58,600 nt of DNA from Streptomyces sp. DI166 (GCF_900091315.1 NZ_FLSP01000053.1:1-58600), one strand, 5' to 3'; counted from the first letter of the stretch, positions 18,917-26,174 are shown. Notes: generated by a model from the letters alone, not told the origin. Program-made: numbers and translations.

Positions 18917-19397
18917 CCGCGAAGGGCAGGTGGACGTGGTTTTGGTGAAGGCGGGCCGCACGAAGATGCGTTACCCGGCCACCCTCCTCCAGGACGACGG
19001 CACCCGCATCACCGTCCGCGCCGACTTCGCGAGCGACAAGCCCCGCGACTTCGGCTTCGTCCGCTTCGAACCGGGCGACGTCTTCACCGAGTACTACTGG
19101 CGCGACCGCTGGTACGCGATCAAGGCGGTCCACACCTCCCGGGGCACCCTGAAGGGCTGGTACTGCGACATCGCCCGCCCGGCGACCTTCCAGGGCACGG
19201 AGTTGGTCGTGGAGGACCTGGACCTGGACCTGTGGCGCTCGGCCGACGCCACCGACATCCGCCGCCTGGACGAGGACGAGTTCGAGGAGAGCGGCCTGCG
19301 ACACCGCGACCCCGAGGCCGCGGCGGCGGCACTGGCGGCCCTGACCGAACTGGAGTTGCTGGCCCACTCCGGCGACTTCGAGTCCCTGCTGACCTGA
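18897..19397 (+). CDS. DUF402 (FomD/YgaC-like) hydrolase-type protein
   Basis: 166-aa DUF402 protein. Core elements are FEPGDVFTEYYWRDRWYAIKAVH and WYCDIARPATF..., with acidic VVEDLDLDLWRSADATDIRRLDEDEF, which in characterised relatives (FomD, Ntdp) binds metal for nucleotide phosphate hydrolysis. GACGGAGG at 18883-18890 places the start at ATG 18897, inside the end of the GNAT gene. Substrate here is unknown; phosphatase activity on a nucleotide is inferred from the family. Confidence 0.85.
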   Translation: MSVNSADREGQVDVVLVKAGRTKMRYPATLLQDDGTRITVRADFASDKPRDFGFVRFEPGDVFTEYYWRDRWYAIKAVHTSRGTLKGWYCDIARPATFQGTELVVEDLDLDLWRSADATDIRRLDEDEFEESGLRHRDPEAAAAALAALTELELLAHSGDFESLLT

Positions 19398-19400
19398 GCC

Positions 19401-20015
19401 TCACAGCCGCGCCACCACGGCATACCGCTCGTCGTCGACCTCCTTGCCCCACAGCCGCGGATCCCCGGACAGGTGTTCCAGGCACACGTCCGGGACCAGG
19501 GGCGCGAGCAGACCGGCGAGCCGCTCGGCGGAGATACCGACGGGGCTGACGCTGCCCCACACGCCCTCGACCAGCACGAGCCGCCCGCCGGGCCGCAGCA
19601 GCCCGCGCCAGTGCCGCAGGACGCGCTCGGGGCCGGGCAGCGCCCACAGCACGTGCCGGACGAGCACCACGTCGAACCGCTCCTCCCCCACGGGCGGCAC
19701 CGCCGCGTCACCGACCAGGAACGCGGCGTCACGCCCGGCGAGCTTGGCGCGGGCGAGGCCGATCATGGCCGGGGACCGGTCCACGCCGGTGACCCGGTGC
19801 CCCTGCTCGGCCGCGAGCAGCGACAGGCTGCCGGTGCCGCAGCCGAGGTCGAGGACGTCGCCGCGGCGGTCCGGCAGCCAGGTACGCAGCCGGTCGGCCC
19901 AGGCCCGGCGTACCTCGGGGTCGCGCAGACCGTGGTCGGGCTCGTCGTCGAAGGTGGCCGCCGCCGCGTCCCAGTCGGTACGCGGCGCGGTCGTGTCGTC
20001 ACCGTCGTGTGTCAT
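19401..20015 (-). CDS. Class I SAM-dependent methyltransferase
   Basis: 204-aa methyltransferase of the methyltransf_11/25 type. SAM site VLDLGCGTGSLS (54-65), acidic loop VTGVDRSPAMI, post-motif LVGDAAVPPVGEERFDVVLVRHVLWALP and GRLVLVEGVWG. The convergent DUF402 stop is 3 bp away. Substrate not recognisable. Confidence 0.88.
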   Translation of the reverse strand: MTHDGDDTTAPRTDWDAAAATFDDEPDHGLRDPEVRRAWADRLRTWLPDRRGDVLDLGCGTGSLSLLAAEQGHRVTGVDRSPAMIGLARAKLAGRDAAFLVGDAAVPPVGEERFDVVLVRHVLWALPGPERVLRHWRGLLRPGGRLVLVEGVWGSVSPVGISAERLAGLLAPLVPDVCLEHLSGDPRLWGKEVDDERYAVVARL

Positions 20016-20035
20016 ACGGCCGAGATTGACATCCT

Positions 20036-20055
20036 CCCCGCCCTAAAGGGCGGGG
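20036..20055 (-). repeat. Right-end hairpin of the TnpB element
   Basis: CCCCGCCC (20036-20043), loop TAAA, GGGCGGGG (20048-20055): an 8-bp perfect stem that includes the tnpB stop codon. In this family the region is the subterminal imperfect palindrome of the right end and also the 3' part of the guide (omega/reRNA) transcript. Confidence 0.7.
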
Positions 20056-21287
20056 ATTCCTGGCTCACGTTGGCTGGGGACCAGCGGTCCGCCGGCTCTT
20101 ACACGATCAGCACCAGCCGGGTTGAGACCAGCCCGGACCAGCATCACGCGGGCGGAGTTCTTGTCCCTGGGGGATACGACTCCGCACGCGGTGCAGGTGT
20201 AGGTACGTTCTGAAGGAGGAAGTGCGTGCTTGGTTCTCGCTCCGCACGACGCGCAGTCCATGGTGGTGTGCGCGGGATGCACGAGGCGGATGTCCCGTCC
20301 GTGCTTGCGGCCCATCTCGATCAGGGCCGTCTTGGTGGCGCCGATCGCCGCGTCGGCGGCTTTGCGGGCCATGGTGGTCTTCGCGAGGAACTTCGGCCGG
20401 AAGTCCTCGACGGCGATCGCGTCATGGTCGCGGACTACGCGCTTGGCCCACTTGCGGGCGGTGTCCTGCCGCTGCCGGGCGACCTTCTTGTGCAGCTTCG
20501 CCGCCTGCGCCTGCGCCTTCCGGTAGCCCTTGGATGCGGCCTGTCCCCTGTCGGGGCGGCGGCGGGCCATCATCCGCTGGTAGCGGGCCAGCTTCTGTGC
20601 GGCGGTCTTCCCGTGCTGGGCGTGCGGGAGGTCGTGCGCGTCGCTGGTGGTGGTCGCGGTCTCCCTGACGCCCCAGTCGACGCCGAGGACCGCGCCCGTG
20701 GCGGGCAGCGGCTGCACCTCGGAGGCGACGACGAACGACGCGTACCAGTGCCCCGCGCTGTCCTGGTAGACGCGCACCGAGGTGGGTGCGGCGGGGAGGT
20801 CGCGGGACCAGACGACCGTCAAGACGATCCCGCCGGCGACGTGCAGGCGGCCGTCCTTGAGGCGGAATCCGCGCTGCGTGTAGTTCAGGGTGGGCAGCGC
20901 CTCGCGCTTCTTCTTCGGCTTCGGCATCCCGGCGCGCTGCCGGAGCGGAAGCCGGGCCTTGATGTCCTTGAGTGCCTTGGCGCGGGATGTGGCGAAGTCG
21001 CGGATGGTCTGCTGTTGCGGCACCGAGCTGCCTTCGCGCAGCCACGACATGGCGGTGCGGGCCTCGGTCAGCATCTTGTCGAGCTGCGCCGGGCCGCACG
21101 TCGTTTTCTCGGCGGCGTCGCGGTTCAGGTGGTGGACCTTGCGGGACATGGCCACGCACTCGTTCCACACCCACCGGCAGCGCGCCCACTCGGCTTCAAG
21201 GCCCGCGCGGGCGGTCGACGACACCCGGAGCCGGTAGGTGTACCGGGCGTGCCCGGCGTCCCCCGAAACCTTCTCCCGTGTCGCCAT
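20043..21287 (-). CDS. tnpB: TnpB, RNA-guided nuclease of IS605-type element
   Basis: 414-aa TnpB. N-terminal OrfB helix-turn-helix part (RWVWNECVAMSR...), RuvC-like nuclease with Asp in VLGVDWGVRE, Glu in IAVEDFRPKF and Asp in SPRDKNSARV, and zinc ribbon CASC...CTAC near the C-terminus. All three acidic residues are present, so nuclease activity is expected. TnpB proteins are known guide-RNA-directed DNA endonucleases; the guide RNA would come from the 3' end of this gene and flanking DNA. ATG 21287; the short upstream region with TAGAGT close to the ATG suggests a leaderless transcript. Divergent from an Arc-type gene. Confidence 0.93.
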   Translation of the reverse strand: MATREKVSGDAGHARYTYRLRVSSTARAGLEAEWARCRWVWNECVAMSRKVHHLNRDAAEKTTCGPAQLDKMLTEARTAMSWLREGSSVPQQQTIRDFATSRAKALKDIKARLPLRQRAGMPKPKKKREALPTLNYTQRGFRLKDGRLHVAGGIVLTVVWSRDLPAAPTSVRVYQDSAGHWYASFVVASEVQPLPATGAVLGVDWGVRETATTTSDAHDLPHAQHGKTAAQKLARYQRMMARRRPDRGQAASKGYRKAQAQAAKLHKKVARQRQDTARKWAKRVVRDHDAIAVEDFRPKFLAKTTMARKAADAAIGATKTALIEMGRKHGRDIRLVHPAHTTMDCASCGARTKHALPPSERTYTCTACGVVSPRDKNSARVMLVRAGLNPAGADRVRAGGPLVPSQREPGIPAL

Positions 21288-21337
21288 GACACCACTCTAC
21301 CACCAGCCGACCACTCGAAACCCACTACCATGGGGTC

Positions 21338-21496
21338 ATGGATGAAGAGAAGCGCATCACGCTCCGTCTGCCCGCCGACCTGCACGAGTGGCTGGCCGCT
21401 CAGGCCAAGTCCGCCCGCAGGTCCCTCAACTCCGAGATCGTCTACCGACTGGAGGTCGAGCGCGACACCGCCGGGGCCGACGCCGAATCGCCCTGA
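21338..21496 (+). CDS. Arc-family ribbon-helix-helix DNA-binding protein (52 aa)
   Basis: 52-aa Arc/MetJ-type regulator: MDEEKRITLRLPADLHEWL forms the DNA-binding strand and first helix, with SLNSEIVYRLE as the second helix. It binds DNA as a dimer of dimers in the family. It is divergent from tnpB with only 50 bp between the two ATGs, so it probably represses tnpB and itself (inference). Possible leaderless start, TACCAT lying 6 nt ahead of the ATG. Followed by a strong intrinsic terminator. Confidence 0.85.
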   Translation: MDEEKRITLRLPADLHEWLAAQAKSARRSLNSEIVYRLEVERDTAGADAESP

Positions 21497-21512
21497 CGGC
21501 GATTCGGCTTTT
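21482..21512 (+). terminator. Intrinsic terminator of the arc-like gene
   Basis: GCCGAATCGCC (21482-21492) and GGCGATTCGGC (21498-21508) form a perfect 11-bp stem with a 5-nt loop, followed by TTTT (21509-21512). The stem overlaps the last codons and the stop of the arc-like gene. Confidence 0.85.
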
Positions 21513-21542
21513 CCTGCCCTGCTCCGCAGGAGTCCGATTCCT

Positions 21543-21562
21543 CCCCGGCCTGAAGGCCGGGG
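21543..21562. repeat. Second TnpB-end-like hairpin
   Basis: CCCCGGCC, loop TGAA, GGCCGGGG: 8-bp stem with the same size, loop length and flank pattern (CCT before, CATCCT after) as the tnpB right-end hairpin at 20036-20055, in the same orientation. It may be a second element end, a remnant of another TnpB element, or part of a larger tnpB-arc unit. Confidence 0.55.
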
Positions 21563-21580
21563 CATCCTCGGAGGGACCCG

Positions 21581-21628
21581 GTGACACGCGCCACTGACAG
21601 GCAATTCGTGACAACCACCACTGACAGG
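21581..21628. repeat. Two direct repeats with 27-bp period upstream of a small gene
   Basis: GTGACA-N4-CCACTGACAGG occurs at 21581-21601 and again at 21608-21628, exactly 27 bp apart. It lies 84-131 bp upstream of the 45-aa gene and looks like a pair of regulator sites or a promoter with repeated TGACA elements. Confidence 0.6.
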
Positions 21629-21711
21629 ACACCCGGCGATGAGGAACTCTCGGCGAAAGGGTCTACCACCGTGCCAACGCGGGAACTCGGTAGGCACCGA
21701 AGGAGGCAGCC

Positions 21712-21849
21712 ATGCGCCGCATCACCGTGCAGAAGCCCCTGAAAAAGAGCCAGTCCGGGCGGTCCGCCCGCGACGAGGCCGACGAGCGTCCCGCCGGTCG
21801 TCCGGAGGTCCGCAAGGACATCGCACGGACGTGGTGGCCGGACGGCTGA
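21712..21849 (+). CDS. Small basic peptide of unknown function (45 aa)
   Basis: Unrecognised 45-aa peptide with a canonical AGGAGG at 21701-21706 and ATG 5 nt later. The composition is basic and hydrophilic: N-terminal RRITVQKPLKKSQSG, a middle rich in Arg, Asp and Glu, and a C-terminus ending RTWWPDG. No signal peptide or helix. Third-position GC is high, which favours a real gene. It lies between the tnpB/arc unit and the LPMO gene with its own upstream repeats. It could be a small regulator or a peptide precursor; there is no modification enzyme next to it. Confidence 0.55.
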   Translation: MRRITVQKPLKKSQSGRSARDEADERPAGRPEVRKDIARTWWPDG

Positions 21850-22025
21850 TCCGGACCGGTTGAATCCGGTCCTACCTGATCTCAGTCTGAGTGCTTCCTT
21901 AAAGCGAGCATAAGGATCTCCATCACCCGCCTCCAACAGGCGATTTCACGGTTTTCTCGGGCTAGCTTGCTGATCGCCCCCACGGGCCCGGCAAGCAACC
22001 GACGACCGTTCCCCAGGAGTTCCCC

Positions 22026-23057
22026 ATGCCCGCACGCCGCAGGGTCGCCACCACCGCGTCTATCGCCGCCGCCGGCGTCGCGCCGCTCGTCCTGACCGCG
22101 CTCGGCGCCGCGCCCGCGGCGGCGCACGGTTCGATGGGCGACCCCGTCAGCCGGGTCTCGCAGTGCTACGCGGAGGGCCCCGAGAGCCCCGAGTCCGCCG
22201 CCTGCAAGGCCGCTGTCGCGGCGGGCGGCACACAGGCGCTGTACGACTGGAACGGCATCCGCATCGGCGACGCGGCCGGGCGCCACCAGGAGCTGATCCC
22301 CGACGGCAAGCTGTGCAGCGGCGGCAACGACGCCTTCAAGGGCCTGGACCTGGCGCGCGCCGACTGGCCGGCCACCTCCGTCAGCAGCGGCTCGCACACC
22401 TTCAAGTACCGCGTGACCGCCCCGCACAAGGGCACCTTCAAGGTGTACATCACCAAGGACGGCTACGACCCCACCAAGCCGCTCGCCTGGGGCGACCTGG
22501 ACCTGGCGAACCCGGTCGCGACGGCCACCGACCCGGCCGCGTCCGGCGGCTTCTACACCTTCTCCGGCACCCTGCCGAAGCGTTCCGGCAAGCAGGTCCT
22601 GTACGCGGTGTGGCAGCGCTCGGACAGCCCGGAGGCGTTCTACGCCTGCTCCGACGTCACCTTCGGCGGCTCCTCGGGAGGTGGCGGCACCACGACGCCC
22701 GAGACCTCCCCCGCGCCCACCGCCTCCGCCCCCTCCGAGGAGCAGATCGAGGACGGCGCCGACCAGTCGACGATCGAGCACGGCGGCCACGGCGACCAGG
22801 ACGCGAACACCACCGCCGACCCGGTCGACGAGAAGGACGACGCGAAGGACAGCGCGGACAACGACGCGAAGAACGACGCGAACGAGCCTTCCGCCGAGCC
22901 CAACGAGCCCAGGGCCGACGGTGTCGGGCAGAACCTCGCCGAGACCGGTGGCGACAGCTCCACCGGGTACCTCGCGATGGGCGGCGCGGCGGCGCTCGCG
23001 CTCGGCGCAGCGGCCCTGTTCATGTCGGTCCGGCGGCGCGCCACGAACGGCCGCTGA
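22026..23057 (+). CDS. Sortase-anchored lytic polysaccharide monooxygenase (AA10)
   Basis: 343-aa copper LPMO fixed to the cell wall. Signal peptide 1-33 is cut before H34 (AAA-HGSMGDP), which makes the copper brace with the His in VTAPHKGTF. AA10 domain about 34-215, then a Ser/Thr/Pro/Glu/Asp-rich wall-spanning stretch, sorting signal LAETG (304-308), a hydrophobic helix and RRR tail: the LAXTG type used by class E sortases. From memory, S. coelicolor SCO1734 (LpmP) has this layout and affects morphogenesis. Substrate is probably chitin- or glucan-like polymer. AGGAG at 22014-22018 fits ATG 22026. A GCTTGC/GCAAGC leader hairpin lies at 21965-21996. Confidence 0.92.
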   Translation: MPARRRVATTASIAAAGVAPLVLTALGAAPAAAHGSMGDPVSRVSQCYAEGPESPESAACKAAVAAGGTQALYDWNGIRIGDAAGRHQELIPDGKLCSGGNDAFKGLDLARADWPATSVSSGSHTFKYRVTAPHKGTFKVYITKDGYDPTKPLAWGDLDLANPVATATDPAASGGFYTFSGTLPKRSGKQVLYAVWQRSDSPEAFYACSDVTFGGSSGGGGTTTPETSPAPTASAPSEEQIEDGADQSTIEHGGHGDQDANTTADPVDEKDDAKDSADNDAKNDANEPSAEPNEPRADGVGQNLAETGGDSSTGYLAMGGAAALALGAAALFMSVRRRATNGR

Positions 23058-23068
23058 CCTCCAGAACT

Positions 23069-23107
23069 CCGGGGTCCGACCGGCGGCTCAGGCCGGTTGG
23101 ACCCCGG
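23069..23107. terminator. Bidirectional terminator between LPMO and lipase genes
   Basis: A 16-bp stem with one mismatch: 23069-23084 (CCGGGGTCCGACCGGC) pairs with 23092-23107 (GCCGGTTGGACCCCGG), 7-nt loop, centred between two convergent stops. Confidence 0.75.
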
Positions 23108-23113
23108 CGGTGC

Positions 23114-23974
23114 TCAACTGAACACCGACGCGCAGGTGGTGGGCTTCGCCTTCGCCGGGTCGAGGGCGTTGGCCACCTCGTGGAAGGCGATCCGGTCGAT
23201 CAGTCCGATCGCCACATGCTCCGAGAGGTCCACCGGGCACAGGTCCTGGAGCAGCACGTTGCGTACGTTCGACCCGCTCAGGAACTGGCTGCGGTAGGGC
23301 GTGACCACCTCGTCGTACTTGGTCGCGATCACCGTGTACTTGACGCCCGGCACGGTGTCGCCGCCCGCGTTCAGCTTGGTGAGGAACGCGGAGCCGACGA
23401 TCTGGTCGGCGAGTGCGGGCGTGAGGGAGGAGATCAGGTCCTCGGCGCCCGGGAAGAAGGGCAGCAGATTGGTGAGCCCGGACAGATTGGTGCCGTGGTT
23501 CGACGGCGCGATGCCGACGAGGGCGTTCACCTCGGCCGCTCCGCCGAGGAACTTCAGGTAGTAGCGCGGCATCATCCCGCCCTGCGAGTGGCCGACCAGG
23601 TCGACCTTGGCGGCGCCGGTGGCGGCGCGCACCTTGTCGACGAAGGCGTCCAGTTGCTCGGCCGACTTGTCGATGGGCCCGAGGCCGTGGAAGAACGGCA
23701 CGCCGGGCAGCTGGCCGTAGTCGAGGGAGAAGACGCAGTAGTTCCGCGCGGTCAGATAGGGCGCGAGGCCCAGCCAGTTGTCGACGGAGTTGCCGAGGGT
23801 GCCGTGCACCAGCACGACGGGGCGCGGGTGGGCGCTGGAGGGCTTGCAGTTGTAGTTGTTCCAGCCGGAGCTGGGCGCGGAGGCGGCCTGAGAGGCGGAG
23901 GCGGGGACGAGGGTGACCGTGGCGGCGAGCAGGAGGCCGAGGGCGGGTCTGAACAGTCTCTTCCAGGGCAGCAT
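23114..23974 (-). CDS. Secreted alpha/beta-hydrolase lipase (EstA/LipA class 2 type)
   Basis: 286-aa secreted lipase. Signal peptide about 1-31 (ASASQAA). PVVLVHGTLGN gives the oxyanion region; nucleophile elbow VGHSQGG has S130; the Asp is likely in TVIATKYDEVVTP and the His in VDLSEHVAIG. Cys pairs (YNCKP/NYC and LCPV/TTCASVFS) fit disulfides of secreted enzymes. From memory it corresponds to S. coelicolor SCO1735. AAGGAG precedes ATG 23974. The upstream region holds a Crp-like palindrome, so carbon-source or cAMP control is plausible. Confidence 0.9.
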   Translation of the reverse strand: MLPWKRLFRPALGLLLAATVTLVPASASQAASAPSSGWNNYNCKPSSAHPRPVVLVHGTLGNSVDNWLGLAPYLTARNYCVFSLDYGQLPGVPFFHGLGPIDKSAEQLDAFVDKVRAATGAAKVDLVGHSQGGMMPRYYLKFLGGAAEVNALVGIAPSNHGTNLSGLTNLLPFFPGAEDLISSLTPALADQIVGSAFLTKLNAGGDTVPGVKYTVIATKYDEVVTPYRSQFLSGSNVRNVLLQDLCPVDLSEHVAIGLIDRIAFHEVANALDPAKAKPTTCASVFS

Positions 23975-24021
23975 CGGGTGATCTCCTTGCGGCTCAAGGG
24001 AGTGGCGATGGCCTTACGCCC

Positions 24022-24037
24022 TGTGATCCGGATCACG
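24022..24037. promoter_or_regulatory. Crp-like palindrome upstream of the lipase
   Basis: TGTGATCCGGATCACG (24022-24037) matches the CRP-type consensus TGTGA-N6-TCACA at 9 of 10 positions and contains a perfect 14-bp palindrome. It lies about 48-63 nt upstream of the lipase ATG. A CACTTG/CAAGTG inverted repeat at 24049-24081 is farther upstream. Confidence 0.5.
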
Positions 24038-24120
24038 GGATGCTGGTTCACTTGTCAAGTTACGGACCAGTAGTTCAAGTGGGAAGTTACGCGTCAGTAA
24101 AAACTTCCAGTGCTAACCGG

Positions 24121-24576
24121 TCACCACGAAGGGCGCACCGGCCCGCTGGGCGCGATCCCCAGCAAGTGCCGCCTGAGCTGCGCAACTTCCGCCTCACCGA
24201 GCACCGAGCACCACTCCCGCACCACATCGGCCGCCGCCTCCTCCGCGGCCCGCGTGTTGGCCCACCCCAGCTCGGTCAGCACCAGCAACCGGGCCCGCGC
24301 GTCGCCCGGATGGGGCCGCCGCTCGACGTACCCCTTGCGCACCAACTCCTCCACGAGCTGGCTCGCCGCCTGCTTGGTGACCCCCAGATGCGCGGCCACC
24401 TCGGACACGGTCGCCCCGCCCGCCGCGATCCGCGTGAAGGCGAACCCGTAGGCCGACTTCCCCTCGAAACCGCGCGCGACGACACCGTCGTTGATGCGTC
24501 GCACCAGCTCACCGGCGGTGGCGAGGAGCGCGAAGGACAGGGAGAGGGCCTCGGAGTTCTGCACGGGGGCATTCAA
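24121..24576 (-). CDS. MarR-family transcriptional regulator
   Basis: 151-aa MarR regulator with winged helix at about 50-105: GATVSEVAAHLGVTKQAASQLVEELVRKGYVERRPHPGDARARLLVLTELG, including the DxRxR wing. Start is uncertain: TTG 24576 has AAGGG ahead of it, GTG 24564 is an alternative. Divergent from a cupin gene with two operator-like palindromes between them, so it most likely controls both. Confidence 0.88.
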   Translation of the reverse strand: MNAPVQNSEALSLSFALLATAGELVRRINDGVVARGFEGKSAYGFAFTRIAAGGATVSEVAAHLGVTKQAASQLVEELVRKGYVERRPHPGDARARLLVLTELGWANTRAAEEAAADVVREWCSVLGEAEVAQLRRHLLGIAPSGPVRPSW

Positions 24577-24581
24577 ACACC

Positions 24582-24599
24582 CTTGACGATCCGGTCAAG
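24582..24599. promoter_or_regulatory. Second MarR-type half-palindrome
   Basis: CTTGAC (24582-24587), 6-nt spacer, GTCAAG (24594-24599), immediately upstream of the MarR start; it shares CTTGAC half-sites with the larger palindrome at 24623-24647. Probable autoregulatory site. Confidence 0.55.
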
Positions 24600-24622
24600 C
24601 GGCTTGACCATGGGGACAGTCA

Positions 24623-24647
24623 AAGTAGTCAAGCAGCTTGACTACTT
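24623..24647. promoter_or_regulatory. MarR operator, perfect 12-bp inverted repeat
   Basis: AAGTAGTCAAGC (24623-24634), central A, GCTTGACTACTT (24636-24647). Perfect dyad 19 nt before the cupin ATG. The length and half-site spacing suit a MarR dimer. Confidence 0.75.
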
Positions 24648-24665
24648 CCGTGCAGGGGGAGAGCC

Positions 24666-25040
24666 ATGCCCGTCATCCGTTCGTCCGAGGCCGTGACCCA
24701 TGAGATCCACGGCGCCCGTTTCGTCTCGTACGCCACCCCGCTCACCGGCAGCAAGGAGCTGTGCGCCTGGCGCGGCGAGGTCCCGCCGGGCACCAAGGCA
24801 CCGGCGCACACCGTCAGCAAGGAGGAGATCCTGCACCTCCTCGTCGGCACCCTGCGCGTCACCCTGGACGGCGACACCGCCGACCTCGCGGCGGGCGACA
24901 CCCTGATCGTCAACGCGGGCTCGACCCTGGCCGTCGAGAACCCGACCGATCAGACCGCGCTGACCTGGGTGACCACGTCCGTCGGCCTGACCGCGGAACT
25001 GGCCGACGGCACCGTACTCACTCCCCCGTGGGCCAACTGA
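24666..25040 (+). CDS. Cupin-domain protein
   Basis: 124-aa single cupin barrel. Motif 1 PGTKAPAHTVSKEEILHLLVGTLRVTLDG (about 41-69) and motif 2 AAGDTLIVNAGSTLAVENPTDQ (about 77-98) carry the likely metal ligands His and Glu. AGGGGGAGAGCC precedes ATG 24666. Controlled by the divergent MarR gene in all likelihood. Its end overlaps the convergent NADAR gene by 23 bp. Activity unknown. Confidence 0.88.
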   Translation: MPVIRSSEAVTHEIHGARFVSYATPLTGSKELCAWRGEVPPGTKAPAHTVSKEEILHLLVGTLRVTLDGDTADLAAGDTLIVNAGSTLAVENPTDQTALTWVTTSVGLTAELADGTVLTPPWAN

Positions 25041-26157
25041 CCCGCGCCACCAGCAGTTCGGAGCGCACCAGCTCCAGCAGCCGTCCGACCCAGTTGCGCC
25101 CCTGGCCGTCGCGCCCGTCCGTCCAGTACGGCGCCTCGTAGAAGCCGGTGTAGCTGATCCGCGCGTCCCCGGTGGACAGCAGGACGTCGGCCAGTCCGGG
25201 GTGCTGCCCGAACTTGGCCCGCAGCAGCTCGCCCATCACGCCGGCCCGCAACTCGGCCCAGCCGTCCCGCCGCGCCGCCCGTCCGCCCAGCTCATGGGCG
25301 TTCCGTGGGGTGGCCGCGGCACGGATGCGGTCGTGGTCGGCGGGGTCGGCGGCGGACAGGGCCCAGTAGGCGTGCAGGACGGAGGGGTAGGTCCGGCCGC
25401 CGAACTCGACCGGCACGGGATAGTCGTTGCGCAGCACGAACAGACCGGGGGTCTCGGGCCAGCCCCGGGGGTAGACGGTCTCGTGGGACACGAGGGCCGG
25501 GCGGACGGGGCCGTCCCGGTCGTCGGCGTGCACGACGGCCCGCCATTCCTCCTGCTTCTCAACGGATTCGTCACCGCGGTCGAAGTACTCCATAGCTTCC
25601 CGGTGCATCTCGGCGGTGACCACGGGCCCGTCGCCGTCGACTGCCTCCCCGAGGTCGGTGAGCAGGATCCGCAGGGGCCGGTCCTGGCGGTCCATGTCCC
25701 CGAGGACGTAGACCCGCAGATGCGCGGGCACACCCAGGTACGCCGCGCGCAGCAGCTCGCGGCTGGCCTCGGTCCGCTCCCGCCGATACCGCCGGATCGC
25801 CTCCATGAGCCGGTCCCTCACGGTCGTCCGCCCGCCCAGCTCCTCGATCTTGTCGATGACTTCGAGGAGGAAGCTGTCCGGCGTGCACACTTCCGGATTG
25901 CGCGAGCGCCACTTGGACACGTCCGCCGGAGGTTCGGGAGCCCAGGGGCTCCGGGCCGTGATCCAGCCGGACGCGAGCGACTCCGCCAACTCCTCCAGGT
26001 CCAGCCACTTCTCGCAGCGGACGGCCCCGTCCGCGAAGACATACAGGTCCTCGACGACGTAGTCCTCGCTGTACGGAACCCACTGCCACACGTGGCACCA
26101 GGCCCCGTCGATCCGCTCCCCGTCCACGACCCGATGGGTCGGCCCCCGCCAGCTCAT
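25018..26157 (-). CDS. NADAR (YbiA-like) domain protein with N-terminal extension
   Basis: 379 aa, soluble. The C-terminal part (about 235-370) is a NADAR/YbiA domain: FGGRTYPSVLHAYWAL, IRAAATPRNAHELGG, GELLRAKFGQHPGLADVLLSTGD and PYWTDGRDGQGRNWVGRLLELVR. NADAR enzymes are known to remove ADP-ribose from guanine and act as antitoxins to DarT-type toxins. Here the usual S/T-V-E-H reads SVLH and the nearby Lys is Ser, so catalysis may be changed or lost. Residues 1-70 and 90-230 are other domains: an N-terminal WQWVPYSEDYVVEDLYVF region and a helical TPDSFLLEVIDKIEELGG region. Starts 17 bp after the ImuB-like stop on the same strand, so it is likely the third gene of the dnaE2 operon. Confidence 0.8.
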   Translation of the reverse strand: MSWRGPTHRVVDGERIDGAWCHVWQWVPYSEDYVVEDLYVFADGAVRCEKWLDLEELAESLASGWITARSPWAPEPPADVSKWRSRNPEVCTPDSFLLEVIDKIEELGGRTTVRDRLMEAIRRYRRERTEASRELLRAAYLGVPAHLRVYVLGDMDRQDRPLRILLTDLGEAVDGDGPVVTAEMHREAMEYFDRGDESVEKQEEWRAVVHADDRDGPVRPALVSHETVYPRGWPETPGLFVLRNDYPVPVEFGGRTYPSVLHAYWALSAADPADHDRIRAAATPRNAHELGGRAARRDGWAELRAGVMGELLRAKFGQHPGLADVLLSTGDARISYTGFYEAPYWTDGRDGQGRNWVGRLLELVRSELLVARVSWPTGE

Positions 26158-26174
26158 GACCGCACCCTACGCGC

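Larger units (their letters stand above)
20030..21562 (-). mobile_element. IS200/IS605-type TnpB element (no TnpA), boundaries approximate
   Basis: A tnpB gene with a right-end hairpin overlapping its stop codon, followed on the minus strand by GAGGATGTCAA, the usual look of the 3' end of Streptomyces IS605/IS1341-like elements. No Y1 transposase (tnpA) is present. The other end is not certain: it may lie between tnpB and the arc-like gene, or beyond the second, similar hairpin at 21543-21562. Confidence 0.65.

Noticed and set aside
21639..21863. 74-aa plus-strand frame overlapping the 45-aa peptide gene
   Set aside because: It starts without a ribosome binding site; the 45-aa frame at 21712 has AGGAGG at ideal distance, so that frame was preferred.
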